This document shows positions 24,979 to 33,492 of a stretch of DNA of 64,000 bases, piece by piece. This stretch comes from Romeriopsis sp046049545. GTDB taxonomy: Bacteria; Cyanobacteriota; Cyanobacteriia; Leptolyngbyales; Leptolyngbyaceae. The position numbers were made by a program, and so were the translations under genes. How positions within the stretch are numbered: position 1 is the stretch's first letter; each line of letters begins with the position of its first letter. The notes below the pieces were generated by a model. The model was given only the letters and a program-made list of their open reading frames with translations. It ran no database searches and had not been told where the DNA came from. Location: contig JBJORF010000006.1 of the NCBI GenBank assembly GCA_046049545.1, positions 1 through 64,000 of the forward strand, in the 5' to 3' direction.

Positions 24979-25782
24979 TTGAGTAATCCTGGCCTACCGC
25001 GCAACGCTACTGACCTCACCCCGGCCTTCGATGATATTCCCGAAGCCCAGCGGGAAACCGTTGAGGCCCCACCCGCGCGCTCGTGGTTGCCCTTGATCGG
25101 CATCGGCCTTGGTCTGCTGGCGCTGGGGGTCGTCAGTTTGGCGATTGGTCGCCTCAACCGCCCCACCCCGATCGCCAGCCAGCCCAATCAGTCCAGCCCT
25201 GTCAGCCCATCCACCAACCCCGAGTCGTCGCCTACCCTGGATGCCGATGGCCGGATGCTTAACCATTATCCCTACCCAGAAGCAGCGGCGGCGGATTTGG
25301 AACCCATTACCGCTGACGGTAGTTTCAAGCTCCACGCCAGTGCGGCAAAAGCCTACAAAGAGATGGCCGCAGCCGCCCAGGCCGATGGGGTCATCTTGGT
25401 GCCGCTATCCGCCTTCCGGAGTGTGCAGGATCAGCAAGAACTATTTTTCCAAATCAGCCGCGATCGCAATCAGCGCCCAGAAGAGCGGGCCGCAGTCAGC
25501 GCGCCACCGGGGCACAGTGAGCACCACACGGGCTACGCGATCGACCTCGGTGACGGGAATGTTCCGGCGGTTAATCTCAGCCCCAATTTTGAGAATACTA
25601 AGGCTTACCAATGGCTCCAGGCGAATGCTGCCCGCTTTAGCTTCGAGCTGTCGTTCCCGAAGGATAATGCCCAAGGTGTGAGCTACGAACCTTGGCATTG
25701 GCGCTTCGTGGGTGATTCTGATAGCCTCGAAACCTTCTATAAAGCCAAAAACTCCCCTGAATCGAACCCGCCCAATCCCTAG
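24979..25782 (+). CDS. D-alanyl-D-alanine carboxypeptidase, VanY type (M15B)
   Basis: A 267-residue membrane-anchored peptidoglycan carboxypeptidase. A short cytoplasmic N-terminus is followed by one membrane helix (about residues 36-58) and a Ser/Pro-rich linker. The zinc peptidase domain has SEHHTGYAIDLG (His182, Asp189) and EPWHWRF (Glu237, His240). These are the zinc ligands and catalytic Glu of the family. The start is a TTG at 24979 with GGAG about eight bases upstream. No van resistance genes are nearby, so a housekeeping cell-wall role is likely. Confidence 0.88.
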   Translation: MSNPGLPRNATDLTPAFDDIPEAQRETVEAPPARSWLPLIGIGLGLLALGVVSLAIGRLNRPTPIASQPNQSSPVSPSTNPESSPTLDADGRMLNHYPYPEAAAADLEPITADGSFKLHASAAKAYKEMAAAAQADGVILVPLSAFRSVQDQQELFFQISRDRNQRPEERAAVSAPPGHSEHHTGYAIDLGDGNVPAVNLSPNFENTKAYQWLQANAARFSFELSFPKDNAQGVSYEPWHWRFVGDSDSLETFYKAKNSPESNPPNP

Positions 25783-25840
25783 TCGTCATCCCCCCAAAGC
25801 CCTATAATAGTGCGTAATATTACGAAATGTAACAGCGACG

Positions 25841-27340
25841 ATGGGAACCTCGAAACAGTCGGTTGTAGTGATTGGGGCTGGGATTGGGGGGTTGACAGCG
25901 GCGGCACTCTTGGCCAAGCGGGGCTATGCAGTGCAGGTCTATGACCAAGCGATCGTGCCGGGGGGGTGTGCTTCGACCTTTAAGCGCCAAGGGTTTACGT
26001 TTGATGTGGGGGCGACCCAAGTGGCGGGTCTCGAACCCGGTGGGATTCATGCGCGGATTTTTGCAGAATTAGAAATTGAATTGCCGGAGGCAGTGCCCTG
26101 TGATCCGGCCTGTGCGGTGTTTCTGCCCGGTGAGACGACTCCGATCAACGTGTGGCGCGATCCCGATCGGTGGCGGGCCGAACGTGAGCGGCAATTTCCC
26201 GGCAGTGAGCGCTTCTGGGCCTTGATGGCGAATATGTTTGAAGTGAGCTGGGCCTTTCAAGGCCGCGATCCGGTATTGCCCCCGCGTAATGCTTGGGATC
26301 TGTGGCAAATGGTGCAAGCCCTGCGCTTGGAAACCCTGAAAACCGCGCCCTTTGCATTTTCCACCGTGGGTGATGTGCTGCGGCTGTTGGGTCTCGGCGG
26401 CGATCGGCGACTGAAAACCTTCCTCGACCTCCAGCTCAAGCTCTATTCCCAAGTCGATGCTGATGAAACCGCCTTTCTCTATGCTGCCACTGCCTTGGCC
26501 GTTTCCCAAGCGCCCTGTGGGCTCTACCATTTGCAGGGCAGCATGCAGGTGCTCAGCGATCGCCTAGTCGCATCCCTGATGCGCGATGGGGGCCGCTTGC
26601 TGATGGGCCATACCGTTGAATCGATTCCCGTCGAAGCGGGGGCGGCGCGGGGCGTGAAGGTGCGAAACCAGAAAACCGACGACATTTGGTTTGAGCCTGC
26701 CGATCACATCGTCGCGAACGTCACCGTACAGGACTTGGTGCGACTGTTGGGCGATCGTGCGCCCACAGGCTATCGTCGCCGGGTAGAAAACCTGGAACCC
26801 GCGTCCGGAGCCTTTGTCGTTTACCTCGGGGTAGATCAAGCGGCAATTCCGGCGGATTGTCCACCGCATTTGCAGTTCCTTTATGATCCCAGCGGCCCGA
26901 TTGGGGAAAATAACTCCCTCTTCGTCTCCGTCAGTCATGAAGGCGATGGCCGTGCCCCCGCTGGCAAGGCAACGATCGTCGCCTCCTCCTTTGTGGATAC
27001 GAATGACTGGCGCAATCTCTCCCCAGAGGACTATGCCGCGCGGAAGGAACATTACACCCAAACGGCGATCGCCCGTCTCGGGGAATATTTCGATCTGTCG
27101 GAAACGATCATTTACCAAATTGCCGGAACCCCGCGCAGCTTCGAGCGCTACACCGGGCGACAGGACGGCATTGTCGGCGGTGTAGGCATGCGGCGATTGA
27201 GCTTTGGGCCGTTTGGATTTGCAAATCGGACACCCCTCGATCGGCTGTGGTTGGTCGGAGATTCGACTCATCCGGGAGAGGGAACCGCAGGCGTGAGTTA
27301 CTCGGCATTAACTGTCGTACGGCAGATTACAGAATCCTAA
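25841..27340 (+). CDS. crtD: Carotenoid C-3',4' desaturase CrtD
   Basis: A 499-residue FAD-dependent desaturase of the CrtI/CrtD family. The N-terminal nucleotide fold is VVVIGAGIGGLTAAALLAKRGY and the C-terminal FAD segment is RLWLVGDSTHPGEGTAGVSYSAL. The sequence resembles cyanobacterial CrtD, which introduces the 3',4' double bond of myxol (myxoxanthophyll). CrtH or CrtO-like functions are less likely. It is followed 152 bp later by a glycosyltransferase, although that enzyme is not of the type known to glycosylate myxol. Confidence 0.8.
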   Translation: MGTSKQSVVVIGAGIGGLTAAALLAKRGYAVQVYDQAIVPGGCASTFKRQGFTFDVGATQVAGLEPGGIHARIFAELEIELPEAVPCDPACAVFLPGETTPINVWRDPDRWRAERERQFPGSERFWALMANMFEVSWAFQGRDPVLPPRNAWDLWQMVQALRLETLKTAPFAFSTVGDVLRLLGLGGDRRLKTFLDLQLKLYSQVDADETAFLYAATALAVSQAPCGLYHLQGSMQVLSDRLVASLMRDGGRLLMGHTVESIPVEAGAARGVKVRNQKTDDIWFEPADHIVANVTVQDLVRLLGDRAPTGYRRRVENLEPASGAFVVYLGVDQAAIPADCPPHLQFLYDPSGPIGENNSLFVSVSHEGDGRAPAGKATIVASSFVDTNDWRNLSPEDYAARKEHYTQTAIARLGEYFDLSETIIYQIAGTPRSFERYTGRQDGIVGGVGMRRLSFGPFGFANRTPLDRLWLVGDSTHPGEGTAGVSYSALTVVRQITES

Positions 27341-27492
27341 TTTTCTTCCACAATGACAGGCAATCGACCCCACGGTAGTTCCCCTAGCCCTAACGACGGT
27401 GTGAACTGAGGTCGAGGTTCGGTGTAATTGAATCGCGATTGCCCGTACATCCCCCTTGTACGAAGTTCCCCCTGCCTGAGGCCATTGTGGTT

Positions 27493-28713
27493 ATGAATAT
27501 CTTGAGTCAGGGCATGACGGCGTTCCTGTTGATTGTGAGCGCGGTGATGCTGTTGTTGTGTCTGTTGCTATTGCTAGAGACCGTGGCATTTCTGCTGCCC
27601 GGTCGTCCGCGTCGCGCTTTTCCCGAGCAGTCAGTGCATCATGCGACGATCGTCATTCCGGCGCATAACGAAGAAGCGGGTTTGGCAGCGACTTTAGCGC
27701 CGTTAGTTGAGTTGCCCTATCCGATCGTTGTGGTCGCCGATAACTGTGATGATCAAACCGCCGCAATCGCCCGCAATTTTGGCGTGACGGTCCTGGAACG
27801 CCGCCATCCCACTGATCGGGGCAAGGGCTTTGCGATGGATTTTGCCTTGAATTTTCTGCGCGCGACACCGCCGGAGGTGGTGGTGTTCCTCGATGCCGAT
27901 TGCTTAATCCAAGCATCCGAAGTGGTGCGGTTAGTGGACTATGCGGGTCGCCGCCAGCGGCCTGTGCAATCGCTTTATTTGATGGGATTGCCCGCGCAAC
28001 CCACGGCGAAACATCGGGTTTCGGCCTTTGCCTTTCGGTTTAAGAATCAAGTGCGGATGCAGGGATTGTCTCGCCTGCGCGGCCCGATCGTGCTTTCTGG
28101 TTCGGGGATGGTCTTTCCTTGGGCCTGTTTAGCGGATGTGAATCTGGCCAGCGGGGCGATCGTGGAAGACATGAAGCTCGGCATCGACTTAGCGATCGCG
28201 GGGAGTCCGGCGATCTTCTGCGCTGATACCCTGGTTGCCAGCGTCCTGCCGCAGCAAACCAGCGCCGCCAATAGTCAACGCACCCGTTGGGAGCATGGGC
28301 ATCTGCAATCGATCGGGATCTACGCGCCGCAATTGCTGCGGGCTGCTTTGCTGCAACGTCGATGGGATTTGCTCTTAATGGCCTGGGATCTGTGTATTCC
28401 GCCACTATCACTGATGGTGATGCTGTGGGTCGTAACGGCTTGCGTCACAGGTATAGCGGCAATGTTTGGCTTATCCCGTGGGCCGGTGGTGCTCACGGGC
28501 ATCGCGGGTCTGATGCTGCTCACGGCGATTTTGGGTGCTTGGCAGCGGGTGGGGCGAACGATTTTACCTTTGGGTGATCTACTGCGCGTGCCGCTGTATG
28601 TGGTGGCAAAATTACCGCTGTACCTGCGATTCATTAACGCCCCGCAGCAATCGTGGGAACGCACTGCCCGCGATGAAGTTGCCCCCGAAATTGCCCTCTC
28701 GTCAAAAAACTAA
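27493..28713 (+). CDS. Family 2 glycosyltransferase, membrane bound
   Basis: About 406 residues from the ATG at 27493; the frame is open from 27439. A first membrane helix (about 10-32) precedes a GT2 domain (TIVIPAHNEEAGLAATLAPL, VVFLDADC, and QRTRWEHGH matching the Q/RxxRW acceptor motif). Two or three C-terminal helices follow. The QxxRW-like motif and helices suggest a processive or polyprenyl-linked polysaccharide synthase. Its product is unknown. Confidence 0.87.
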   Translation: MNILSQGMTAFLLIVSAVMLLLCLLLLLETVAFLLPGRPRRAFPEQSVHHATIVIPAHNEEAGLAATLAPLVELPYPIVVVADNCDDQTAAIARNFGVTVLERRHPTDRGKGFAMDFALNFLRATPPEVVVFLDADCLIQASEVVRLVDYAGRRQRPVQSLYLMGLPAQPTAKHRVSAFAFRFKNQVRMQGLSRLRGPIVLSGSGMVFPWACLADVNLASGAIVEDMKLGIDLAIAGSPAIFCADTLVASVLPQQTSAANSQRTRWEHGHLQSIGIYAPQLLRAALLQRRWDLLLMAWDLCIPPLSLMVMLWVVTACVTGIAAMFGLSRGPVVLTGIAGLMLLTAILGAWQRVGRTILPLGDLLRVPLYVVAKLPLYLRFINAPQQSWERTARDEVAPEIALSSKN

Positions 28714-28796
28714 ACATGCCGCAGCGCGATCGGGTGTTAGGTTGAACAGTGAAGCCCTCAGCCAATCTCGGCCCATTTTGCCCGATCGTGTCTGTC

Positions 28797-29861
28797 ATGC
28801 AAATCGACTTTCACCATACTGTGACCTACGTTTGCGCCCGCCTAGCGGGGTTTGACGATCAGGCAGCGCAAACCATTGCCTATGCGGCGCAATATGTCGA
28901 CGATGCTACCAACAGCGGCTTGATCCGGTTTGACAATGGGGCTTTATTTCGCCGGATTAGCTCGGCGCACAAGCTGTTTGACTATCGTAATTTTCAGGAT
29001 TTAGCCAATTACCAAGTTTGGTTACCGTTTCACTTTTTACCCGGCAATGGCGGTTTGCCAGCGGGTCAAGATCCCGCTGGGGGCTTTATCGAAAAACTGA
29101 TTTGTCGCGCGAACAGTCCGATCGCCCAGGAACTCGTCGCCCAATGTATCAGTAAAGCCAACGCCAGCTATGGACTCCACTGGCTTGGCATTACGCTGCA
29201 TGTCTATGCCGATACCTGGGCGCACCAAGGATTTGCGGGGGTGAATCACCAGGTGAATCAAGCCAGTCGATTACTGAATGCGGTGGGTCAGGAAGATGTC
29301 GGATTGCTCGATCGGTTGAAAGGCTACTTTATCGGTGAGGCGCTGCCGTTAGGCCATGGTGCGGTTTTGGGTAATCCGGATAAACCCTACCTGCGCTGGG
29401 CCTATACGAATGGGTGTGGGGAAGCGATTCAGCGGGATAATCCGCAGGAATTTATCGCTGCTGTCGAGGCGATGGTGCAGGTCATGCAGCGGTTTCGATT
29501 GCGGGATGCCCAGGCGATCGTGCCGGGATTAGACAGTCGCGATCGCGATACCATTTACACGACCTTGACCGAATTCACTGAACCCAGCAGTCACAAGCGT
29601 CATCGGCAATGGCTAGCGCGGATTGCCAGTGGTTATTTCAGTTTTGGGGCAGCGGCGATCAATTACATTCCCAAAGGCAAAGGCTCCTGGAAACACCAAT
29701 CCCTGGGTACGGAACAGGATGTGGATCGAGACGACGATGTATTTACTTACAGTCCCACCTTTCTAAAAAGTGACTGGAAACTCTTTCACGATGCGCTCCA
29801 AGCCCATCACTTTTATGTCATCCATGAACTGCTGCCGCAATATGGCATTTGTGTTGCTTGA
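28797..29861 (+). CDS. DUF6765 family protein
   Basis: 354 residues from the ATG at 28797 (MQIDFHHTVTYV); the frame is open from a GTG at 28749. The N-terminus and AYAAQYVDDATNSG match DUF6765. The motif LHVYADTWAHQGFAG, with His and Asp spaced on a helix, and the N-terminal FHH recall the helical zinc sites of phospholipase C and P1 nuclease folds. A metal-dependent hydrolase is therefore plausible but unproven. No signal peptide is seen. It is an isolated gene. Confidence 0.8.
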   Translation: MQIDFHHTVTYVCARLAGFDDQAAQTIAYAAQYVDDATNSGLIRFDNGALFRRISSAHKLFDYRNFQDLANYQVWLPFHFLPGNGGLPAGQDPAGGFIEKLICRANSPIAQELVAQCISKANASYGLHWLGITLHVYADTWAHQGFAGVNHQVNQASRLLNAVGQEDVGLLDRLKGYFIGEALPLGHGAVLGNPDKPYLRWAYTNGCGEAIQRDNPQEFIAAVEAMVQVMQRFRLRDAQAIVPGLDSRDRDTIYTTLTEFTEPSSHKRHRQWLARIASGYFSFGAAAINYIPKGKGSWKHQSLGTEQDVDRDDDVFTYSPTFLKSDWKLFHDALQAHHFYVIHELLPQYGICVA

Positions 29862-29882
29862 GCACGATCGTAGATCGTCCAG

Positions 29883-30122
29883 CTAGGTGGTACGGCGCTT
29901 GGGGTACAGCAAGAAAATCAACCACAGCATTCCCAGGGGAATAATCGACAATTGCAGCAGTCCAATAATCAATCGCCGAGGCAGCTCGAATAAGCCACGA
30001 CGCATGAGCAGTCGCTCAAGTGGCTGAATCGCCCGACGACGAATCCGGCGAATTGTGGAAGCCTGGACAATGACCATCACAGTCCAAGCCGTGGTAAATG
30101 CCAAATAAATTGCAATATACAT
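29883..30122 (-). CDS. Small membrane protein of unknown function
   Basis: 79 residues from the ATG at 30122. Two hydrophobic segments (about 2-22 and 50-72) flank a strongly basic loop (RRIRRRAIQPLERLLMRRG). The family is not recognised. The ATG, length and composition are convincing for a real small gene, though the ribosome site is weak. Bases 30123-30473 upstream show no supported gene. Confidence 0.55.
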   Translation of the reverse strand: MYIAIYLAFTTAWTVMVIVQASTIRRIRRRAIQPLERLLMRRGLFELPRRLIIGLLQLSIIPLGMLWLIFLLYPKRRTT

Positions 30123-30473
30123 TGAATCTTAATTTCAACACTTAAGGGATTGAAGCTACAGACAAAAATAGTTAGCTTAGTTCAATGAAATGACGATATG
30201 ACCCTTTCAGGATAAACTGCCGCTGGGATAACCGATTGGTTAATGCCAGTGTGTCTGATTCAATAATTTTGTGGCCGCGTATGAATACGGAATATGTAGA
30301 TAATCTTGACACGGCGGGCACCGTATTTTTGCTGAAGTCAGATAAACCTTCATAACTGCGCGAGGCAGCTATCTAGGACAATCGCTGCTCCGAGGTGCTC
30401 CGAGAAAGCCATCGGTGGGTAGGGGCTCAAAAAATAATAGCTTTCGATCGAGACCGATTAACCCAGTGATTAA

Positions 30474-30777
30474 ACATACTGGATCAACCATTTGCAGCAT
30501 AGGCAATGCCATCACGCCCTGGAACAGGTTTACCCAGAAATTATGACGAAGATCGAGTTTGAATTAGCACCGAAACCCTCGCCGGAGGAAAAGCCACGAA
30601 AGGACAATCGGGATTTTTGTCCGTCAAGGCCCGTGGGGCATTGAGCGGTCGAATGCTTGGATGGAGCGTTGTCAGAACTTGATCGAAAAATTTGAAAGGA
30701 CCTTGGAACATGCCGTCGCTAAACTTCACCTGTGCTTTGTCCGACTCCTGCTCAAGCGCCTTGCAACACTTGCCTAA
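30474..30777 (+). pseudogene. IS5-like transposase, C-terminal remnant with frameshift
   Basis: In one frame the sequence reads HHALEQVYPEIMTKIEFELA ... EEKPRKDNRDF. After a frameshift it continues GPWGIERSNAWMERCQNLIE ... LHLCFVRLLLKRLATLA and stops at 30775-30777. The ERSNAWMERC and FERTLEHA segments are typical of the C-terminus of IS5-related DDE transposases. No N-terminal half or terminal repeats are seen. The remnant ends five bases from the broken Abi_2 gene, which it probably interrupted. Confidence 0.72.
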
Positions 30778-30781
30778 GATT

Positions 30782-31012
30782 TCAAATGGATTCTATGAGT
30801 CGGATCACATCCTCGAAGCGAGTGTCAGGTTTGAAATGGCGAGTCTTCCGATCGACCTTAAACGGAATCCAATAGTTGCTCAGGCGATAGTAGCTGAGAT
30901 GTTTGAGGTAGAACTCCGCCAGCCCCGCGTCATCAAGAATCATTCCCCGCTGCTTCAGTAGATCCATCTGCTGGGTGTATGTAGTAGCAGGCTTATTGAA
31001 TTTCTGACTCAT
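30782..31012 (-). pseudogene. Abi_2 (AbiD/F-like) abortive-infection protein, N-terminal fragment
   Basis: 76 residues from the ATG at 31012: KPATTYTQQMDLLKQRGM, then FYLKHLSYYRLSNYWIPF and TRFEDVIRLIESI. This matches the opening of Abi_2-family phage-exclusion proteins, which are normally about 300 residues. The next expected block (YDFDRRLR-type) is missing. The frame stops at 30782-30784, next to the transposase remnant, so the gene is disrupted and probably inactive. Confidence 0.78.
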
Positions 31013-31032
31013 CGCTATCCCGAAAAAAGAGG

Positions 31033-31073
31033 AACCCGCCAGTTTGCGCTTCCAAGGATAGGCGTGGCGGGTT
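31033..31073 (-). terminator. Terminator between uma2 and abi remnant
   Basis: AACCCGCC (31033-31040) pairs with GGCGGGTT (31066-31073). On the minus strand the hairpin is followed by CCTCTTTTTTC, an intrinsic terminator for the leftward Uma2 gene. On the plus strand it is followed by TTATTATT, so it may work both ways. Confidence 0.65.
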
Positions 31074-31173
31074 TTATTATTCTCATGACAATCAAAGGGT
31101 TAGCAATCAGTCAATCAGTGGAATCCGCAAGCGGGGAAAACCTGATGCAACGCTATTACGGAACTTTACCTGT

Positions 31174-31764
31174 TCATCGCCCCGCCGTCAGCACTTGGCC
31201 CGCCGTCAGCTTTAGCGCTGGGAAGCCCGGGGAGATCAGCCAATCATCCCCGGTGAAGTCTTGGAACTGGTATTCCCCATCGGTAAGCGTGCCGATTTTG
31301 ACGATCGCCCGATCGGGGTCGATAATCCACATCTCAGGAATGCCACGGCCCGCATACTCATCGGGCTTCTGTTCGTAATCACGCTGGTAATTTTTGGTGG
31401 ACTCGCTACCAGGAGAAACCACCTCGATCGCGATCAGCGGGTTTAAGTCATGCAGGAATAGACAGGCTTCTTTTCGCCCCTCGATCGCTTGGAAAGATTC
31501 TTTAGTGTGGACAATCAAATCGGGGTCGCGGGCACTGGCATAGGAGCTTCTCACCTGGATTTTCTGTTTGCAGCCGATCTGATAGTGGGGAATCTCTAGT
31601 CCCATGAACACAGCGATTAAGTACATCGCTATCAAAGTATTTATCGTGGCTTCATTCCCCATTTCTACCAGCACTCCATCGACCAACTCATAGCGGGTAT
31701 CCGTCCCATCGTCATAGGTCAGATACTCCTCTAAGGTCATGCGTTTTGCGGTGGCGACGGTCAT
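31174..31764 (-). CDS. Uma2-family (DUF820) PD-(D/E)XK-like protein
   Basis: A full-length 196-residue member. It opens with RMTLEEYLTYDDGTDTRYELVDG. The restriction-endonuclease-like core is RDPDLIVHT, PLIAIEVVSPGSES and YAGRGIPEMWIIDPD. Uma2 proteins are greatly expanded in cyanobacteria and are often near mobile DNA; their function is unproven. Here it lies inside a decayed integrated element, preceded by the ACCGTTAC repeat cluster that may carry its promoter. Confidence 0.85.
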   Translation of the reverse strand: MTVATAKRMTLEEYLTYDDGTDTRYELVDGVLVEMGNEATINTLIAMYLIAVFMGLEIPHYQIGCKQKIQVRSSYASARDPDLIVHTKESFQAIEGRKEACLFLHDLNPLIAIEVVSPGSESTKNYQRDYEQKPDEYAGRGIPEMWIIDPDRAIVKIGTLTDGEYQFQDFTGDDWLISPGFPALKLTAGQVLTAGR

Positions 31765-31820
31765 GGGGTCAAGCTCCCTTGCTTCACCTGGATAGGCTCA
31801 TTCTATCGGATGACCGGGCT

Positions 31821-31922
31821 GTAACGGTTAGATATACCGTTACAAGTACCGTTACAGATACCGTTACAGTCTCACACACTTACTAGGCAGCACTTTTATT
31901 CACTTGTAACGGTTGTAACGGT
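31821..31922. repeat. Cluster of six ACCGTTAC sites
   Basis: Three direct copies of ACCGTTAC lie at 31836, 31848 and 31860, with an exact 12-bp period. Inverted copies (GTAACGGT) lie at 31821, 31906 and 31915. The block lies between the integrase 3' end and the Uma2 start codon. Such iterated octamers are typical of integrase arm sites, replication iterons or repressor operators; which of these applies is unknown. The rest of 31765-31963 is non-coding. Confidence 0.8.
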
Positions 31923-31963
31923 ATTTCCAATAGAAAGCCTACTCAAAAAACTAATATGTTGAT

Positions 31964-33076
31964 TCAGAACAAGTCAGGGGCTTGTAGACCTCCCCCAATA
32001 TCGGCGGCCTAACGACTAAACAAGACCTTTGGATCATGTCCAGTCATCTCAGCGATCGCCATCGGCTTACATCCCGCCGCCAAGGCGTGGCTGATGTAGG
32101 TATGGCGACAGTTATAGGGATGACGATAAGACACCTTTACCTGTGTCGGCACTGAGCGCCATGCCCTGCGACTGAAGTTGTGATCGTCGATGTGCTTCCC
32201 TTCCGGTGAATTGAACACCAGCGCATCCGGTGACTGGCCTTGGTACCTGGCCTTCAACATGGTCTGAACCTTGGAAGGTAAGCGGAATTCTCTAGCCCGA
32301 TTGGTCTTGGTGGCTTTGCGCTTGCCACCTCTCGCGATCGCTTCCCCAATCCACACAATACCGCAGTCATGCGAAAGGTGCTTCCATTGCAAGCCGATCG
32401 CTTCTCCCAATCGGCACCCAGTCGAGAATAAGAACTCAACAAAATCGGCATAGTGGCTGTAATGCCGTGAAGCCCTGAAGCCAGACATTATCGCCTTGAC
32501 TTCCCCTTGGGTGAATGGTTTGGGCCTTTGCTTGGGTGGCACCTTGACCGATCGTAGGACATCGACCCAAGGGTTATCCGTCACCAATTTCTGTTTAATC
32601 CCCCAATCCCAGCAAGCCTTAAGGGTGACAAGGCGTTCCCGCTGGGTCGCCGGGGCAAGCCATGTCGCCAGATGCAATCGGAACTCATCAGCCAAATCAT
32701 CATTAACACTACTTGCGGATTTGACCCCAAAGAACTCCCGCACAGGTGCTTTGAGTGCTTTGAACTTGTCCAAGCTGCGATCGTAAAGCCGCTTCCGTTT
32801 GTACTCGGTGAACTTGGCCAGTAAATCAATCACCGTGATGCTGGTGATGTCCTGGGGGGAATGCCGATATTTGACCAATGATGGGTCAAAGTTACCCGTC
32901 ACCATGTCCCCTTCGATAATCCTGGCCTTAGCTTCTGCAATGGTTCGGTTCAGGCTGCCGTCGGGTGTACCAGTCGAGAGGGTGTAGCGTTCCCCCTGAT
33001 ATGTCCAGCGTAATCGCAGCATTCCCCGAAATGCCTGAACCGCAACCGTCCCCAGCTTTGCCTTAACCTTAGCCAT
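31964..33076 (-). pseudogene. Tyrosine integrase with amber codon at the catalytic Tyr position
   Basis: 355 codons from the ATG at 33076 encode a phage-type tyrosine recombinase: a core-binding domain, then a catalytic domain with GCRLGEAIGLQW (Arg I), CRHTYISHAL (Arg324) and MTGHDP (His347). The nucleophilic Tyr should be nine residues after His347. That codon, 356, is TAG (complement of 32009-32011). The frame then stays open for AADIGGGLQAPDLF and ends in TGA at 31964-31966, a normal integrase C-terminus. So a single base change has apparently removed the nucleophile. It lies beside tRNA-Thr, a likely attachment site. Confidence 0.85.
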
Positions 33077-33197
33077 GCCTTAAACCTTGATACCAATTTG
33101 ATACCAGTTATAAGTCCGGCTTCCGATAGGGGTTGACATTGGTTGTCATAGGTCAGGCAGTAGAGGGGCATAAATAGTACAGCCCCCAGATACGACA

Positions 33198-33220
33198 AAA
33201 CCCCCTACCAGAGGAGGTTT
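33198..33220 (-). terminator. Terminator of the tRNA transcript
   Basis: On the minus strand AAACCTCC pairs with GGGGGTTT around a 7-base loop and is followed by TTGTC. It lies 8 bp beyond the 3' end of tRNA-Thr. The stem is good but the T run is short. Confidence 0.55.
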
Positions 33221-33227
33221 GAGATTA

Positions 33228-33299
33228 AGCCCGTGACGAGGATTGAACTCGTGACCTCACCCTTACCAAGGGTGTGCTCTACCACTGAGCCACACGGGC
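33228..33299 (-). tRNA. tRNA-Thr (anticodon GGU)
   Basis: 72 nt. The acceptor stem is GCCCGTG/CACGGGC. The D arm contains GGCTCAGTGGTAGAGC. The anticodon stem is ACCCT/AGGGT with loop TTGGTAA, which gives anticodon GGU. The T arm contains GAGTTCAATCCTC. The 3' CCA is not encoded. The adjacent integrase suggests the 3' half of this gene as the insertion site. Confidence 0.95.
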
Positions 33300-33342
33300 A
33301 CCTTAACCATATCTAACCTCTAGCTGGCTAGAGGATGTGGAA

Positions 33343-33424
33343 TGGGCCGGGCTAGATTCGAACTAGCGTAGGTGTAACCAGCGGATTTACAGTCCGCCCC
33401 CATTAACCACTCGGGCACCGACCC
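33343..33424 (-). tRNA. tRNA-Tyr (anticodon GUA)
   Basis: 82 nt with a long variable arm. The acceptor stem is GGGTCGG/CCGGCCC with one G-T pair. The anticodon stem is GCGGA/TCCGC around CTGTAAA, which gives GUA. The T arm contains TAGTTCGAATCTA. CCA is not encoded. It lies 43 bp upstream of tRNA-Thr on the same strand. It is a normal Tyr tRNA, not an amber suppressor. Confidence 0.95.
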
Positions 33425-33471
33425 TCGCCTTCCACGTGAATCAATCTAACACAGAATGACGGCATCTTGGC

Positions 33472-33492
33472 AAACTTTTTTGGAAAAAGTTT
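33472..33492 (-). terminator. Hairpin at the 3' end of nnr
   Basis: AAACTTTTT (33472-33480) and AAAAAGTTT (33484-33492) form a perfect 9-bp stem with a 3-base loop, abutting the stop codon of the leftward nnr gene. It probably ends that transcript before the tRNA pair. Confidence 0.6.

Noticed and set aside
30541..30729. Minus-strand 62-residue frame
   Set aside because: It lies opposite a clear transposase C-terminus on the plus strand and matches nothing.
31821..31922. CRISPR array
   Set aside because: The repeats are 8-mers with 4-bp spacing and mixed orientation, without spacers of CRISPR size. No cas genes are present and no other CRISPR-like array was seen in the window.
33228..33299. 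Second copy of the tRNA-Thr 3' end marking the far end of the integrated element
   Set aside because: I looked for the tRNA 3' sequence in the 30-33 kb region and did not find a convincing duplicate.
33343..33424. tRNA-Tyr as an amber suppressor that would rescue the integrase
   Set aside because: The anticodon is GUA, which reads UAC and UAU, not UAG.
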